Source: Prochlorococcus sp. AG-402-N08 (GTDB lineage Bacteria; Cyanobacteriota; Cyanobacteriia; PCC-6307; Cyanobiaceae). From it: a stretch of 59,042 nucleotides of DNA. The position numbers and the translations under genes are program-made. Location of the stretch: positions 1-59,042 of the forward strand of contig QCIS01000010.1 in the NCBI GenBank assembly GCA_003216535.1. Reading direction: 5' to 3'. The notes below the pieces were generated by a model. It was given only the letters and a program-made list of their open reading frames with translations, did no database searches and had not been told where the DNA came from. Within the stretch, counting starts at the first letter, position 1; each line of letters opens with the position of its first letter. Positions 7,783-15,132 of the stretch are shown piece after piece.

Positions 7783-9831
7783 ATGACTTCTACTGAAAAA
7801 AAGACCCCATCTAATAAGGAAGAATCTGTATTTGATTGGTTAAAAACACTTCCTCCAAGAGAGGGTAATATTTTTTTCTCATTGTGCGAAAATGGCAAAA
7901 AAACTGTGAATAAATCAAAGCTTAAGGAAGCCATATTTGATGCTGGATTGCAAATAAATGATTTTAGATTAAGAAGTTTTTTCAAAAAACTAGATAGGCA
8001 TAGATCTAATGATATTGAGTTTGAAGATTTTAATTCAATTATAAAAGCAGGAGGTCTCCTAATTGAAAAGGCTTTGAGAGGAGAACTCGCTGTTCCTGAT
8101 TTTAGGGATTTCTCAATGAATTTAGACAAAATTTATGATGAGATAAGACCTAATAGATCTGGGGATTTAGCTAAATATATTCCTCCTCTTGCCGAGGTTG
8201 ATCCAGAGCAATTTGGTATTGCAGTTGTTACGACAGATGGGCAAATATACCAAAGAGGTGATTCAGATGTTGATTTTTCTATTCAATCGATGTGCAAGGT
8301 ATTTAACTATTCCATAGTAGTTGAGAATTTAGGTTTAGATAAAGTTAATAGACACGTTGGCGCTGAACCATCTGGGAGGCAATTTGATGACTTAACATTG
8401 ATGGTTAAAGGAATGGGAGGAAGCAGTTTAAATCCTAATAATCAAATTCCTTTTAATCCTATGGTTAATGCTGGTGCAATAATGACCACGGGTTTAATTA
8501 ATCCAAAAAACTCCACTGGACAGAGACTTGATTATGTAAGGGAACAGTTTGGAAGAATAATAGGATGGAATGCTATGGAAACCTCAGGAATAAAAAGGCC
8601 AAGATTTAATAAAAATATGGCTCGACAAGAAAACTTTAAAGGCTACAACAATATTGCTACGGGTTTCTTACTAATGGCAACTGGTAATATTCCACATTCC
8701 GACTCACTTCTTCCTGAGGATGCTCATGATGAAAAAGAATATGAATACGATTTTTATATTGAACCTGCAGTAGTAAATGCACTTAAGGTTTACTTTAGTA
8801 TTTGTTCTTTAGAAATGACGGCTAAAGACGTTGCAATGGGAGCAGCCACGCTCGCGAACGGAGGAGTATGTCCAATCACTCAAGATAGAGTTCTTAGTCA
8901 AAGTACAATTCGCAATGTCCTTCCTGTTGTACAGATGGCTGGAATGTATAACAGCAGTGGTAAATTTTTCCAAGAAATAGGATTGCCATCTAAGAGTGGA
9001 GTGGGAGGGGGCATTTTACTAATCGTTCCCCAATTAATGGGTATATGTATTTTTTCTCCCAGATTAGATTCAGTGGGGAATAGTGTAAGAGGATTAGAAG
9101 TAGCAAGAAAAATAACCCAAAAATATTTGGTTCATCTTTTTGATGGGACCATGACAGATACAAAAAGGATTGACCCTAAAGTTCCTATTTCAAAATGGCG
9201 AGCTAGTAGTTGTGGTGAAGCAATATGGGCAGCTAGTAATGGAGATGTTAGAACGCTAGAACGACTTACCAGTCAACAAAGAGATCTTCAAGCAGGTGAT
9301 TATGATATTAGAACACCATTGCATCTAGCCTCTGCCGAAGGTCAAACTGAAGTTGTGAGATATTTATTAAGCATTGGGGTACAACCAATTCCTGATCGTT
9401 GGGGTGGGTATCCTATTTCAGATGCAAGAGATAATGGTCATAATGAAATTGTTGAATTATTCACTAAATTAGATGTTAACTATTCAGAACCAGTTCATTT
9501 AGTTGAAGACCCAGATGGAGAAACAGATGAGATGGCAACTTTTGATAATGAAATGATGGTTATAGAATTGCTTTTTGCTGCTTTTGAAAACGATGTACCA
9601 GGAATAAGACAATTAGTTGCTAAAAGCATACCTGTACATGCTGGAGATTATGATTTACGAACTGCGTTGCATTTAGCAGCAGCTGAAGGCAGTTTGCAAG
9701 CAGTTAAATATTTAGTTGAGCATGGTCATCCACTAAATGTTCGTGACCGTTGGGGAGCAACTCCTTTAGATGAAGCAAAAAGAGAAAAGAGAGACTCCGT
9801 CATTAAATATTTATCAAGTTTAAAAAAATAA
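7783..9831 (+). CDS. glsA: Glutaminase with EF-hand-like N-terminus and ankyrin repeats
   Basis: A 682-residue glutaminase that hydrolyses glutamine to glutamate and ammonia. Residues about 1-95 resemble an EF-hand-like helical region (FDAGLQINDF to FEDFNSIIK). The beta-lactamase-like catalytic domain follows, with the S-x-x-K motif SMCK at residues 169-172, then VNAGAIMTTG and KSGVGGGILLI. The C-terminus carries two pairs of ankyrin repeats (TPLHLASAEGQTEVVRYLL and TALHLAAAEGSLQAVKYLV). This architecture is that of animal-type glutaminases and some cyanobacterial homologues, much longer than the roughly 310-residue bacterial GlsA. It is the main cargo of E2 and may help use glutamine as a nitrogen source; the ankyrin part suggests assembly or protein binding. 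Confidence 0.92.
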   Translation: MTSTEKKTPSNKEESVFDWLKTLPPREGNIFFSLCENGKKTVNKSKLKEAIFDAGLQINDFRLRSFFKKLDRHRSNDIEFEDFNSIIKAGGLLIEKALRGELAVPDFRDFSMNLDKIYDEIRPNRSGDLAKYIPPLAEVDPEQFGIAVVTTDGQIYQRGDSDVDFSIQSMCKVFNYSIVVENLGLDKVNRHVGAEPSGRQFDDLTLMVKGMGGSSLNPNNQIPFNPMVNAGAIMTTGLINPKNSTGQRLDYVREQFGRIIGWNAMETSGIKRPRFNKNMARQENFKGYNNIATGFLLMATGNIPHSDSLLPEDAHDEKEYEYDFYIEPAVVNALKVYFSICSLEMTAKDVAMGAATLANGGVCPITQDRVLSQSTIRNVLPVVQMAGMYNSSGKFFQEIGLPSKSGVGGGILLIVPQLMGICIFSPRLDSVGNSVRGLEVARKITQKYLVHLFDGTMTDTKRIDPKVPISKWRASSCGEAIWAASNGDVRTLERLTSQQRDLQAGDYDIRTPLHLASAEGQTEVVRYLLSIGVQPIPDRWGGYPISDARDNGHNEIVELFTKLDVNYSEPVHLVEDPDGETDEMATFDNEMMVIELLFAAFENDVPGIRQLVAKSIPVHAGDYDLRTALHLAAAEGSLQAVKYLVEHGHPLNVRDRWGATPLDEAKREKRDSVIKYLSSLKK

Positions 9832-9860
9832 TATAGTTAATTTAATATGATCTACCTAGA

Positions 9861-9950
9861 ATATGGCACTAGGTCGTAGAGGGGAGCGCTAAGGGGAGCG
9901 CTAAGGGGAGCGCTAAGATCTAATATAAGCTTAGATAACCTTCGAAGATT
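9861..9950. repeat. E2 right arm-type repeats (GGGGAGCGCTAA x3)
   Basis: Three perfect tandem 12-bp copies of GGGGAGCGCTAA (9881-9916) are preceded by GCACTAGGTCGTAG (like the tRNA core, one mismatch) and followed by TTCGAAGAT at 9941. They mirror the E2 left end. Confidence 0.6.
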
Positions 9951-10040
9951 ACGCCATAGCTAGTCTCAAACTCGTTCCAACATCTATAGTTAGTCTAAGC
10001 TATAACTAAAGTCTCAAGGTTTTCTTAAAAATAACGCCCA

Positions 10041-10087
10041 GTGCTTTGGGAGCACTAGGTCGCAGGTTCGAATCCTGTCGCCCCGAC
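10041..10087 (+). repeat. tRNA-Pro 3'-half scar 2 (att copy)
   Basis: 47 bases identical to the tRNA-Pro 3' half, followed by the flank with the AGCGAGT...ACTCGCT hairpin and T run. It marks the E2/E3 junction. The left flank (AGCTATAACTAAAGTCTCAAG) is shared with the scar at 37723. Confidence 0.9.
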
Positions 10088-10145
10088 TCTTAAAAACCAA
10101 GTCATACTAGCGAGTTACCCAGACTCGCTTTTTTATTGGAAAATC

Positions 10146-10178
10146 TGACGGCAGAGATAGCCGTCAATATGCCGTCAA
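10146..10178. repeat. E3 left arm-type repeats (GCCGTCAA)
   Basis: GCCGTCAA begins at 10160 and 10171 (11-bp phase), with an inverted TGACGGC at 10146. It directly precedes the terminase-like gene. Confidence 0.5.
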
Positions 10179-10505
10179 ATGCAAGGCTCTTCCAAGTTAT
10201 TCGAGTCAGGCATGGGGGTGTCTGAAGTAACCAGAACCCTAGTCAGGGACTACAAAATCACTCGTAGAAGTGCGAATCTCGACATCAACTGGGCAAGTGC
10301 TCAAATGATAAAGAGCTTAGAAAAGTATGAGCGAACTGACCTGATGGGCTGGCTCGTGACCCAGACCGAGAGGGTATATTTAAAGTCTTTGGAAACTAAT
10401 CAACTGTCCGCAGCGATTGGAAGTTTGAATTTAATGCACAAAATCACGATTGAAGCGTCAGATAAAAGAAAACAGAACCCATTTCATGGAAATTACAAGC
10501 ATTAG
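10179..10505 (+). CDS. Terminase-small-subunit-like DNA-binding protein
   Basis: A 108-residue helical protein. A helix-turn-helix-like N-terminus (GVSEVTRTLVRDYKITRRSA) is followed by two long helices (WLVTQTERVYLKSLETNQ and AIGSLNLMHKITIEA). The pattern fits small phage terminases or satellite packaging redirectors; this is fold-level inference. Codon use is visibly more G+C-rich than the neighbours, suggesting recent transfer. It sits 92 bp from the att scar, like the gene at 7173 in E2, though on the other strand, so each of these elements places such a gene at its tRNA end. Confidence 0.5.
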   Translation: MQGSSKLFESGMGVSEVTRTLVRDYKITRRSANLDINWASAQMIKSLEKYERTDLMGWLVTQTERVYLKSLETNQLSAAIGSLNLMHKITIEASDKRKQNPFHGNYKH

Positions 10506-10878
10506 TTTTGTATAAGGTGTGTTGTGTTTAATTAGTTGGTTTTTAACACTAATAAAACATCAATAAAACACATCTAATATTCCTTCTAATACATATATAT
10601 AACTACATTTATATATTAATAAAACACATAAAACCTACTATTTAATGAATTGTGTCCCAGACAGTACTACTTAGGCTTTTTTGAGACTATTTAACCTGCT
10701 TTCAAGGGTTTTGGAGTCTCATTTCATTTTTGAAAAGTGTGTTTTATTAGTGATTTATTCGTGTTTAATGTTCAGTCGCAGTCCAAGACTACTTAAGAAA
10801 TTCATTTCAGCTAATTGCCCCTTATTGTAGATCGACTGTCAATCAAGTAAATATTACCTGTAGGTTATATATTTATTA
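10506..10878. repeat. Gene-poor stretch with AATAAAACA repeats and an inverted repeat
   Basis: The word AATAAAACA occurs at 10551, 10562 (11-bp phase) and 10618. GTGTGTTTTATTAGTG at 10737-10752 is an inverted copy of the first (CACTAATAAAACA). GAGACT (10683) pairs with AGTCTC (10715) across a T-rich stretch and could end the transcript from 10179. Repeats beside a terminase-like gene could be an origin, a packaging site or more arm sites; nothing here decides between them. Confidence 0.4.
10808..10846 (-). promoter_or_regulatory. Promoter-hairpin module, copy 2
   Basis: Minus strand: GATTGACAGTCGATC, TACAAT box, then GGGGCAATTAGC without the closing CTCCTTTTTT. No gene follows it. It lies downstream of the small gene at 10879 and may be a decayed copy. 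Confidence 0.5.
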
Positions 10879-11055
10879 CTACGACATTATAAGTATTAAT
10901 CCATCTGCGATAGCTTCTTCACAAGTCATACCCAATTTTTTTGCATATTTCGTACACTCTTTATATGATTCCACAACTTTGTGTGCCTCTACTGAGGGAG
11001 GTATTGCTAATGCAAATAAGGAAGCAAAAATCATTGTTGAAAAAAGTTTTTTCAT
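10879..11055 (-). CDS. Small secreted protein, 58 residues
   Basis: From MKKLFSTM at 11055 the protein has a signal peptide with probable cleavage after SVEA. The short mature part (KVVESYKECTKYAKKLGMTCEEA) has two cysteines. Longer starts at 11118 and 11130 would add an unconvincing N-terminal extension that destroys the signal-peptide layout. A promoter-hairpin module (11131-11174) precedes it, leaving a leader of about 75 bases. Family not recognised; similar tiny secreted proteins occur in Prochlorococcus islands. Confidence 0.55.
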   Translation of the reverse strand: MKKLFSTMIFASLFALAIPPSVEAHKVVESYKECTKYAKKLGMTCEEAIADGLILIMS

Positions 11056-11130
11056 TGTGTTTGATGTTCTTAAAGTTATAAAAAGTATTTTATTTGTTAG
11101 ATACTTATTTGTATTCATAGCATAAAACAA

Positions 11131-11174
11131 AAAAAGGAGCTAACTGCCCCTTATTGTAGATCGACTGTCAATTA
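11131..11174 (-). promoter_or_regulatory. Promoter-hairpin module, copy 3
   Basis: Minus strand: ATTGACAGTCGATC, TACAAT box, GGGGCAGTTAGCTCC hairpin and T7. It precedes the small secreted protein gene. Confidence 0.6.
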
Positions 11175-11450
11175 AAAGTAGCTTGAAATAACAGTCGAAT
11201 CATAAATATGACCTGCACTCTCAATTAATGGTTTGACTTCTGGATCTTTAAACATAGCTATTGCTTTACCTTCTTCACCCTGCTCAATGACAATTACACT
11301 GGTTGGATCATCTTTGTTTACACCTTTGTATAAGCAAGTCATTCCAGTTTCTTTCATCATTTGTATATTTTCTTCACTGTCATAAACAGCAGCCCATTCT
11401 TCATAAGGGACATTAATTTTGAATGTAAAAACAGTAGTTTCAAGAGACAT
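11172..11450 (-). CDS. DUF3764-like small protein
   Basis: A 92-residue soluble protein: LETTVFTFKINVPYEEWAAV at the start, CLYKGVNKDDPTSVIVI in the middle, and GHIYDSTVISSYF at the end. I recognise this as the picocyanobacterial DUF3764 type, probably a dimeric ferredoxin-like fold of unknown role. The start codon follows directly after the T run of a promoter-hairpin module, with no room for a ribosome-binding site, so translation may depend on that leader. Confidence 0.7.
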   Translation of the reverse strand: MSLETTVFTFKINVPYEEWAAVYDSEENIQMMKETGMTCLYKGVNKDDPTSVIVIEQGEEGKAIAMFKDPEVKPLIESAGHIYDSTVISSYF

Positions 11451-11496
11451 AAAAAAAGGAGCTAATTGCCCCTTATTTTAGATCGACTGTCAATCA
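11451..11496 (-). promoter_or_regulatory. Promoter-hairpin module, copy 4 (type copy)
   Basis: Minus strand: GATTGACAGTCGATC, TAAAAT box, GGGGCAATTAGCTCC hairpin, T7, then the ATG of the DUF3764-like gene. This is the clearest copy. Confidence 0.65.
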
Positions 11497-11521
11497 AAAA
11501 TAATTGATTTAAAGTTAAAAG

Positions 11522-11950
11522 TTATCCTTCGGCGGGAATTAGAATCGGAACATCTTTTGCTCCTATTGCTGCGAACCAAACTACTGCAGTATCTGTTTTG
11601 GCATTACCCATTGTATGTTTTGGTGTCTTAGGACCGACTATAAAAGAATCACCTTCTTTATAAGTAATATCGTCCATACCTTCTCGTTTGACGACAATTG
11701 TACCTTGCTCAACATTTCCTAGTAATGGGATAGGGTGAGAATGAAGAGGTACTGTTCCTCCTTCCGCTAACTCAACTCTTTGTAACCTTATTTCGGCTTT
11801 TCCTCTTGGATATTTAAGAGCATCTCCATCCATAGTTTCAGAACCTACAAAGACTTCTTGTACATCAACAGGAGATTCTGCAGCTATAGAAATGCTTGGA
11901 TTGATAAGCATTAATGCAAAAGCTAATGCGATGAATAAATTCTTGATCAT
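11522..11950 (-). CDS. Secreted cupin-domain protein
   Basis: A 142-residue protein with a signal peptide (MIKNLFIALAFALMLI...SIAAE) and a single cupin barrel. Motif 1 is around GGTVPLHSHPIPLLGNVEQG (two histidines and a glutamate equivalent); motif 2 is around GPKTPKHTMGNA with one histidine. It is likely a periplasmic metal-binding cupin of unknown substrate. It belongs to the small minus-strand gene group of E3; the next gene in the same direction (11450) has its own promoter-like module. Confidence 0.75.
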   Translation of the reverse strand: MIKNLFIALAFALMLINPSISIAAESPVDVQEVFVGSETMDGDALKYPRGKAEIRLQRVELAEGGTVPLHSHPIPLLGNVEQGTIVVKREGMDDITYKEGDSFIVGPKTPKHTMGNAKTDTAVVWFAAIGAKDVPILIPAEG

Positions 11951-12032
11951 GAATTTAAATTTCTATAAAATTATTTAAACTTATAGTATTTATTTTTTAA
12001 ATATCTGTCAGTACTTGATTTAACTTTTTTAT

Positions 12033-12094
12033 TTTTTATTGCTTGGCTTACTAGTTCTAAATTACCTTCCTATTCTTCCAACAGCTTCAATTGA
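12033..12094 (+). pseudogene. Fossil 3' end of arsJ next to pstS copy 2
   Basis: The sequence from TTTTTATTGCTTGGCTTACT onward matches the last codons of arsJ in E1 (WLTSSKLPSYSSNSFN and stop), including 28 bases outside pstS. No other arsJ sequence is present. It shows that this pstS once had a convergent arsJ neighbour, as in E1. Confidence 0.8.
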
Positions 12095-13033
12095 TTTTTT
12101 TAAAATTTCACCTTTCAAGGGAACGAAACCTAAGGCAGGAGCTTTATCTTGGTATTCATCACTGAGTAATTTATAGAATGTATCTTGAATTGCATTAGTA
12201 TTCCTGCCATTACCTTTTTCATAAGCAAGTATCCAAGTCAAGGTTGCTATTGGATAAGCTCCTTTAGCTTTAGGGTTAGGATTTATACCAGCTAAGTTTT
12301 CATCAAGCTTAATGCCGTTTAAAGCTATTGAGCCTGATTCAGTATTGGGGGTAACGAATTCACCAGAAAGATTTTGAAGTGCAGCAGCCTTGACATTACC
12401 TTTAATGTATGACTGGTTTAAATAACCAATTGCGCCTGGAGTGTTTTGAATAACACCTGCAACACCCGAATTACCTTTTGCTCCAACTCCAGAAGGCCAT
12501 TTAACTGATTTACCAGTACCTAAATTCCAAGTTGTAGAAAATGCCTCCATAGAATTGGTAAAAGCTTTAGTAGTGCCTGAGCCATCAGAACGATGCGTCC
12601 AAGTTAATTTACCTGACTTACATCCTAATTCCTTCCAATTTTTTATCATTCCCATTGCTACTTGAACAGCTTGTTCTTGTGTTAGTTTTAAATCGCAATC
12701 GTAGTTATATCCAAAGGCAATTGTGCCACCTATCATAGGTATTTGAACAAGTCCTCTTTTAACTTTCTGTATATCAGAATCTTTCATAGGATCATCTGAC
12801 GCTCCAAAATTCACAGTTTCATCTATGAAAGCTTTTCTTCCAGATCCAGAACCTACTGCTTGATAATTAACTCTAGAGCCTCCAGATTTAGCTAAGTCAA
12901 AAAACCACCTGGTATAAATTTTTGAAGGAAATGATGCACCAGCTCCACTCAATCTTTTTGAAGCCATCGCAGATTGAGAAAGTATTAATGAAATTGTAGA
13001 AGATAAAATGAGAGTTTTTTTGAAAATGCCCAC
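12062..13033 (-). CDS. pstS: Phosphate-binding protein PstS (copy 2)
   Basis: A 323-residue paralogue of the E1 PstS with the same signal peptide and phosphate-binding segments (GAGASFPSK, GSGSGRKAF, RSDGSGTTK). I count 22 substitutions, several at surface lysines. Its promoter region retains two ArsR-like boxes, but both are degraded (ATCAAATTATTTTGTT and GTCAATAATTCTTGAT), so it may have escaped ArsR control. The 3' flank carries an arsJ remnant, so the copy came from an E1-like cassette that later lost arsR-gap-arsJ. Confidence 0.92.
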   Translation of the reverse strand: MGIFKKTLILSSTISLILSQSAMASKRLSGAGASFPSKIYTRWFFDLAKSGGSRVNYQAVGSGSGRKAFIDETVNFGASDDPMKDSDIQKVKRGLVQIPMIGGTIAFGYNYDCDLKLTQEQAVQVAMGMIKNWKELGCKSGKLTWTHRSDGSGTTKAFTNSMEAFSTTWNLGTGKSVKWPSGVGAKGNSGVAGVIQNTPGAIGYLNQSYIKGNVKAAALQNLSGEFVTPNTESGSIALNGIKLDENLAGINPNPKAKGAYPIATLTWILAYEKGNGRNTNAIQDTFYKLLSDEYQDKAPALGFVPLKGEILKKSIEAVGRIGR

Positions 13034-13111
13034 TATGTAATGAGAAATAAGCTTGTTAAAAAAAATATAATTTACAGCCTTAAAGTAATTTAAATATTGA
13101 AAGATATATAC

Positions 13112-13146
13112 ATCAAATTATTTTGTTATAGTCAATAATTCTTGAT
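13112..13146. promoter_or_regulatory. Degenerate ArsR-type operators upstream of pstS copy 2
   Basis: ATCAAATTATTTTGTT (13112) and GTCAATAATTCTTGAT (13131) align with the two operators of copy 1 and keep the 19-bp offset, but each has lost palindrome symmetry at one end. Confidence 0.5.
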
Positions 13147-13166
13147 TATGACCTAACAACTGATTT

Positions 13167-13200
13167 AAAACGCTTACTACTGGCATAAAAAAAAGAGGGG
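13167..13200. repeat. Tail word AAACGCTTACTACT beside a hairpin remnant
   Basis: AAAACGCTTACTACTGGCATAA is followed by an A run and GAGGGG, the same junction as at 6725-6760 upstream of pstS copy 1, but without the palindrome half. Confidence 0.4.
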
Positions 13201-13234
13201 TAAAGCTGTTGGACAACGTCTGAGATTGGTTGCT

Positions 13235-13630
13235 CTAAAACCATCCAGTCGTGCTCTTACTTAGGTTTGTATCATTCAGGTTGGCACCACTCAGGTCGGC
13301 ACCACTCGTGTTGGCACCAAACAGGTTGGCACCACTCAGGTCGGCATTACTCAGGTTGGCATTACTCAGGTTGGCACCAGTCGCGTTGGAACTACTCAGG
13401 TCGGCATTACTCAGGTTGGCACCCCTCAGGTTGGCATACCCCATTTCGGCATTACTCAGGTTGGCACCCCTCAGGTCGGCACCACTCAGGTTGCGCCCAC
13501 TTAGTTTTGTATGGGCTAAGTTGCCACCTGGTCTTATCTCACTTTCTTTAGGTTTTAAATGGTCAGCAAAAGATGCTGTTGGTGTAATAGATAGAGCCAG
13601 TATTCCTGCAATTGCTAATGCTTTTTTCAT
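13235..13630 (-). CDS. Secreted pentapeptide-repeat protein
   Basis: A 131-residue protein. The signal peptide MKKALAIAGILALSITPTASFA is followed by about fifteen pentapeptide units of the A(D/N)LSx type (GADLRGANLSNAEMGYANL and so on), which form a right-handed four-sided beta-helix. Thylakoid-lumen or periplasmic pentapeptide proteins are common in cyanobacteria; function is unknown. The repetitive DNA produces false open frames on the other strand. It lies last in E3, 67 bp from the scar. Confidence 0.88.
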   Translation of the reverse strand: MKKALAIAGILALSITPTASFADHLKPKESEIRPGGNLAHTKLSGRNLSGADLRGANLSNAEMGYANLRGANLSNADLSSSNATGANLSNANLSNADLSGANLFGANTSGADLSGANLNDTNLSKSTTGWF

Positions 13631-13696
13631 TAATATGAATAGTACTTATACATTTATAGCTTAAAAACGTAGTTATAGGGTCTTCTGACCTAGTGA

Positions 13697-13739
13697 TTTG
13701 GGAGCACTAGGTCGCAGGTTCGAATCCTGTCGCCCCGAC
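13697..13739 (+). repeat. tRNA-Pro 3'-half scar 3 (att copy)
   Basis: 43 bases identical to the tRNA 3' half starting in the anticodon loop. Upstream CCTAGTG is the inverse of CACTAGG inside the scar. The terminator flank is present but degraded. E3/E4 junction. Confidence 0.88.
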
Positions 13740-13827
13740 TCTCTAAAACCAAGTCATAGAAAGCATTCCCAAGCCGTCTTTTTTATTTTGTAAGTAGTCT
13801 CATATTTAGATTTGCCCCTCCTGTTTC

Positions 13828-14439
13828 TTACTCGTTAGCATAAGTGTCGTTGTAAATTTCAACTAGATTTCTTCCCTTGTGATACCAATACTTGCTCCCT
13901 CTAATATTTCTAGGATTATCTAATAATTTTTTAGTTAATCCAGTTAAGTAAAATTCTTCGCCTTCATATTCAACCTTTCTTTGATTCTTGACTGTACAAG
14001 TTATATTTTGATCTAGTTCATATGTAAATACATCTCCAACCTCTAGACCCATCTCAAAATAATTAACTACTGGTAATCTATCTTTTTTAAACTTTTCAAC
14101 TGATGCTTTAGCTTCTACATCAACACTCTCAGCTTCTTTTCTAACTGATGGAGTCATATCTTTTATTTCCAGTAACTTTAAAAAAGCTATTGCTTGCTCA
14201 GGGTCAATCTTAAAAAATTCTCTTTTAATATTTACTCTGTCTTTCTTAAATCCTAAATGGAAAGCTTTTTCAGTCTCATCTACATCTTTAACTTTTGCCG
14301 CATATTCACACTCAAAAGGTAATGGAACTCCAGTTGAATATAAATCTGCAAGTCTTAAAGAGACATCTCTAGTAGTTTTTCCAATCTTCACTAAATCTGG
14401 CATTGCAGGATTAGTTAAGACATAAACAGTGCCTTCCAT
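13828..14439 (-). CDS. GIY-YIG nuclease-domain protein (T5orf172/MUG113 type)
   Basis: A 203-residue protein with an N-terminal GIY-YIG-like domain: GTVYVLTNPAMPDLVKIGKT supplies the two beta-strand motif, RLADLYSTGVPLPFE the following helix, and REFFKID the later strand with the glutamate. The C-terminal half contains a beta-rich region (VGDVFTYELDQNITCTVK) and KYWYHKGRNL, resembling a small DNA-recognition domain. Such proteins are presumed DNA-cleaving and are frequent in phages and islands. It is first in E4 beside the att scar. Confidence 0.75.
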   Translation of the reverse strand: MEGTVYVLTNPAMPDLVKIGKTTRDVSLRLADLYSTGVPLPFECEYAAKVKDVDETEKAFHLGFKKDRVNIKREFFKIDPEQAIAFLKLLEIKDMTPSVRKEAESVDVEAKASVEKFKKDRLPVVNYFEMGLEVGDVFTYELDQNITCTVKNQRKVEYEGEEFYLTGLTKKLLDNPRNIRGSKYWYHKGRNLVEIYNDTYANE

Positions 14440-14530
14440 AAAAATTATTCCTTACATATATTGAATAATAAATAATTAACTTTTCATTGAAAAATTTATG
14501 GTGTAATATCTCAATAAATTTAACAGTGAA

Positions 14531-14605
14531 ATGGCAAAACTTTACAAAGTAAATGAAGGGAAGATGCTCTTTGGAGTTTGTACTGGCCTTGGAGCCACCA
14601 AATAA
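14531..14605 (+). pseudogene. Truncated PspC-domain gene (first 24 codons)
   Basis: MAKLYKVNEGKMLFGVCTGLG matches the start of PspC-domain proteins (a KMLxGVCxGL core) but a stop follows after 24 residues, before the transmembrane helix. Downstream sequence does not resume the domain. It lies at the edge of the defence cluster and may have been cut by its insertion. Confidence 0.55.
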
Positions 14606-14674
14606 AATTTCATTAAAGAAAAAAATTTTAGATAATATTCAAATAAGGAAAAATAACATTGTGAAGGGGGTAAT

Positions 14675-15100
14675 CTGAGAAAAATATCTGAACCTAAAGT
14701 ATCTGTAGAAAGATCAAGGAATATGTCTGCAATTAAATCTAAGAATACAAAGCCTGAAATTGCAGTAAGGAAACTTTTACATTCAATGGGATATAGATTC
14801 AGATTGCATGGGAAAGATTTACCAGGTTCTCCTGATATTGTTCTACCAAAATATGAAACAGTCATTTTTGTTCATGGATGTTTCTGGCATAGGCATGAGA
14901 ATTGTAAGTATGCTTCTACTCCAAAAACAAGAAAAGAATTCTGGGAAAGTAAATTTAAAACAAACGTAAAAAGAGATAAGGAAATACAGGAAAAAATAAA
15001 AAATACTGGTTGGAAATCCGTCGTTATTTGGGAATGTGAACTTAAAGATAGAAAACTCTTAATTCAAAAGTTAGAAGATATTTTTAAAGAAAAAAATTAA
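14675..15100 (+). CDS. vsr: Vsr very-short-patch-repair endonuclease
   Basis: A T:G mismatch endonuclease that repairs deamination at cytosine-5-methylated sites. Core motifs: PEIAVRKLLHSMGYRFRLH, LPGSPDIVLPKY with the catalytic aspartate, VHGCFWHRH and the C-terminal VVIWECEL. The conserved helix RSRNMSAIK lies partly upstream of the first ATG (14723), so the true start is likely non-ATG. A CTG at 14675 stands 4 bases after GGGGG, which would be a good ribosome-binding site. If 14723 is used the protein has 125 residues and loses that helix. It is convergent with the AIPR gene, which fits the methyltransferase further along the cluster. Confidence 0.85.
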   Translation: MRKISEPKVSVERSRNMSAIKSKNTKPEIAVRKLLHSMGYRFRLHGKDLPGSPDIVLPKYETVIFVHGCFWHRHENCKYASTPKTRKEFWESKFKTNVKRDKEIQEKIKNTGWKSVVIWECELKDRKLLIQKLEDIFKEKN

Positions 15101-15132
15101 TATTTTTTCTAGAGAAAGAAATTTTTGAAATA

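Larger units (their letters stand above)
7023..10087. mobile_element. E2: element with terminase-like gene and glutaminase
   Basis: Between scars 1 and 2. Tandem 12-bp words built on GGAGCGCTA lie at both inner ends: two copies at 7093 and three at 9881. TTCGAAGAT also recurs at 7121 and 9941. Cargo: a terminase-small-subunit-like gene, a small frame and a 682-residue glutaminase. No recombinase is present. Confidence 0.65.
10088..13739. mobile_element. E3: element with terminase-like gene and second pstS
   Basis: Between scars 2 and 3. GCCGTCAA words with 11-bp phase stand at the left inner end (10160 and 10171). Cargo: terminase-like gene, iteron-like repeats, three small genes with shared leaders, pstS copy 2 with an arsJ fossil, and a pentapeptide-repeat protein. 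No recombinase is present. Confidence 0.6.

Noticed and set aside
13270-13500. CRISPR-like periodic repeats
   Set aside because: The 15-bp period comes from pentapeptide codons; there are no unique spacers and no cas genes.
13251-13664. Plus-strand open frames of 94 and 137 codons with His/Trp- or Leu/Arg-rich repeats
   Set aside because: They are reverse-strand readings of the pentapeptide-repeat gene, whose protein has a signal peptide and canonical repeats.
2651-14000. A conventional prophage
   Set aside because: No capsid, portal, large terminase, tail or lysis genes; only small terminase-like proteins.
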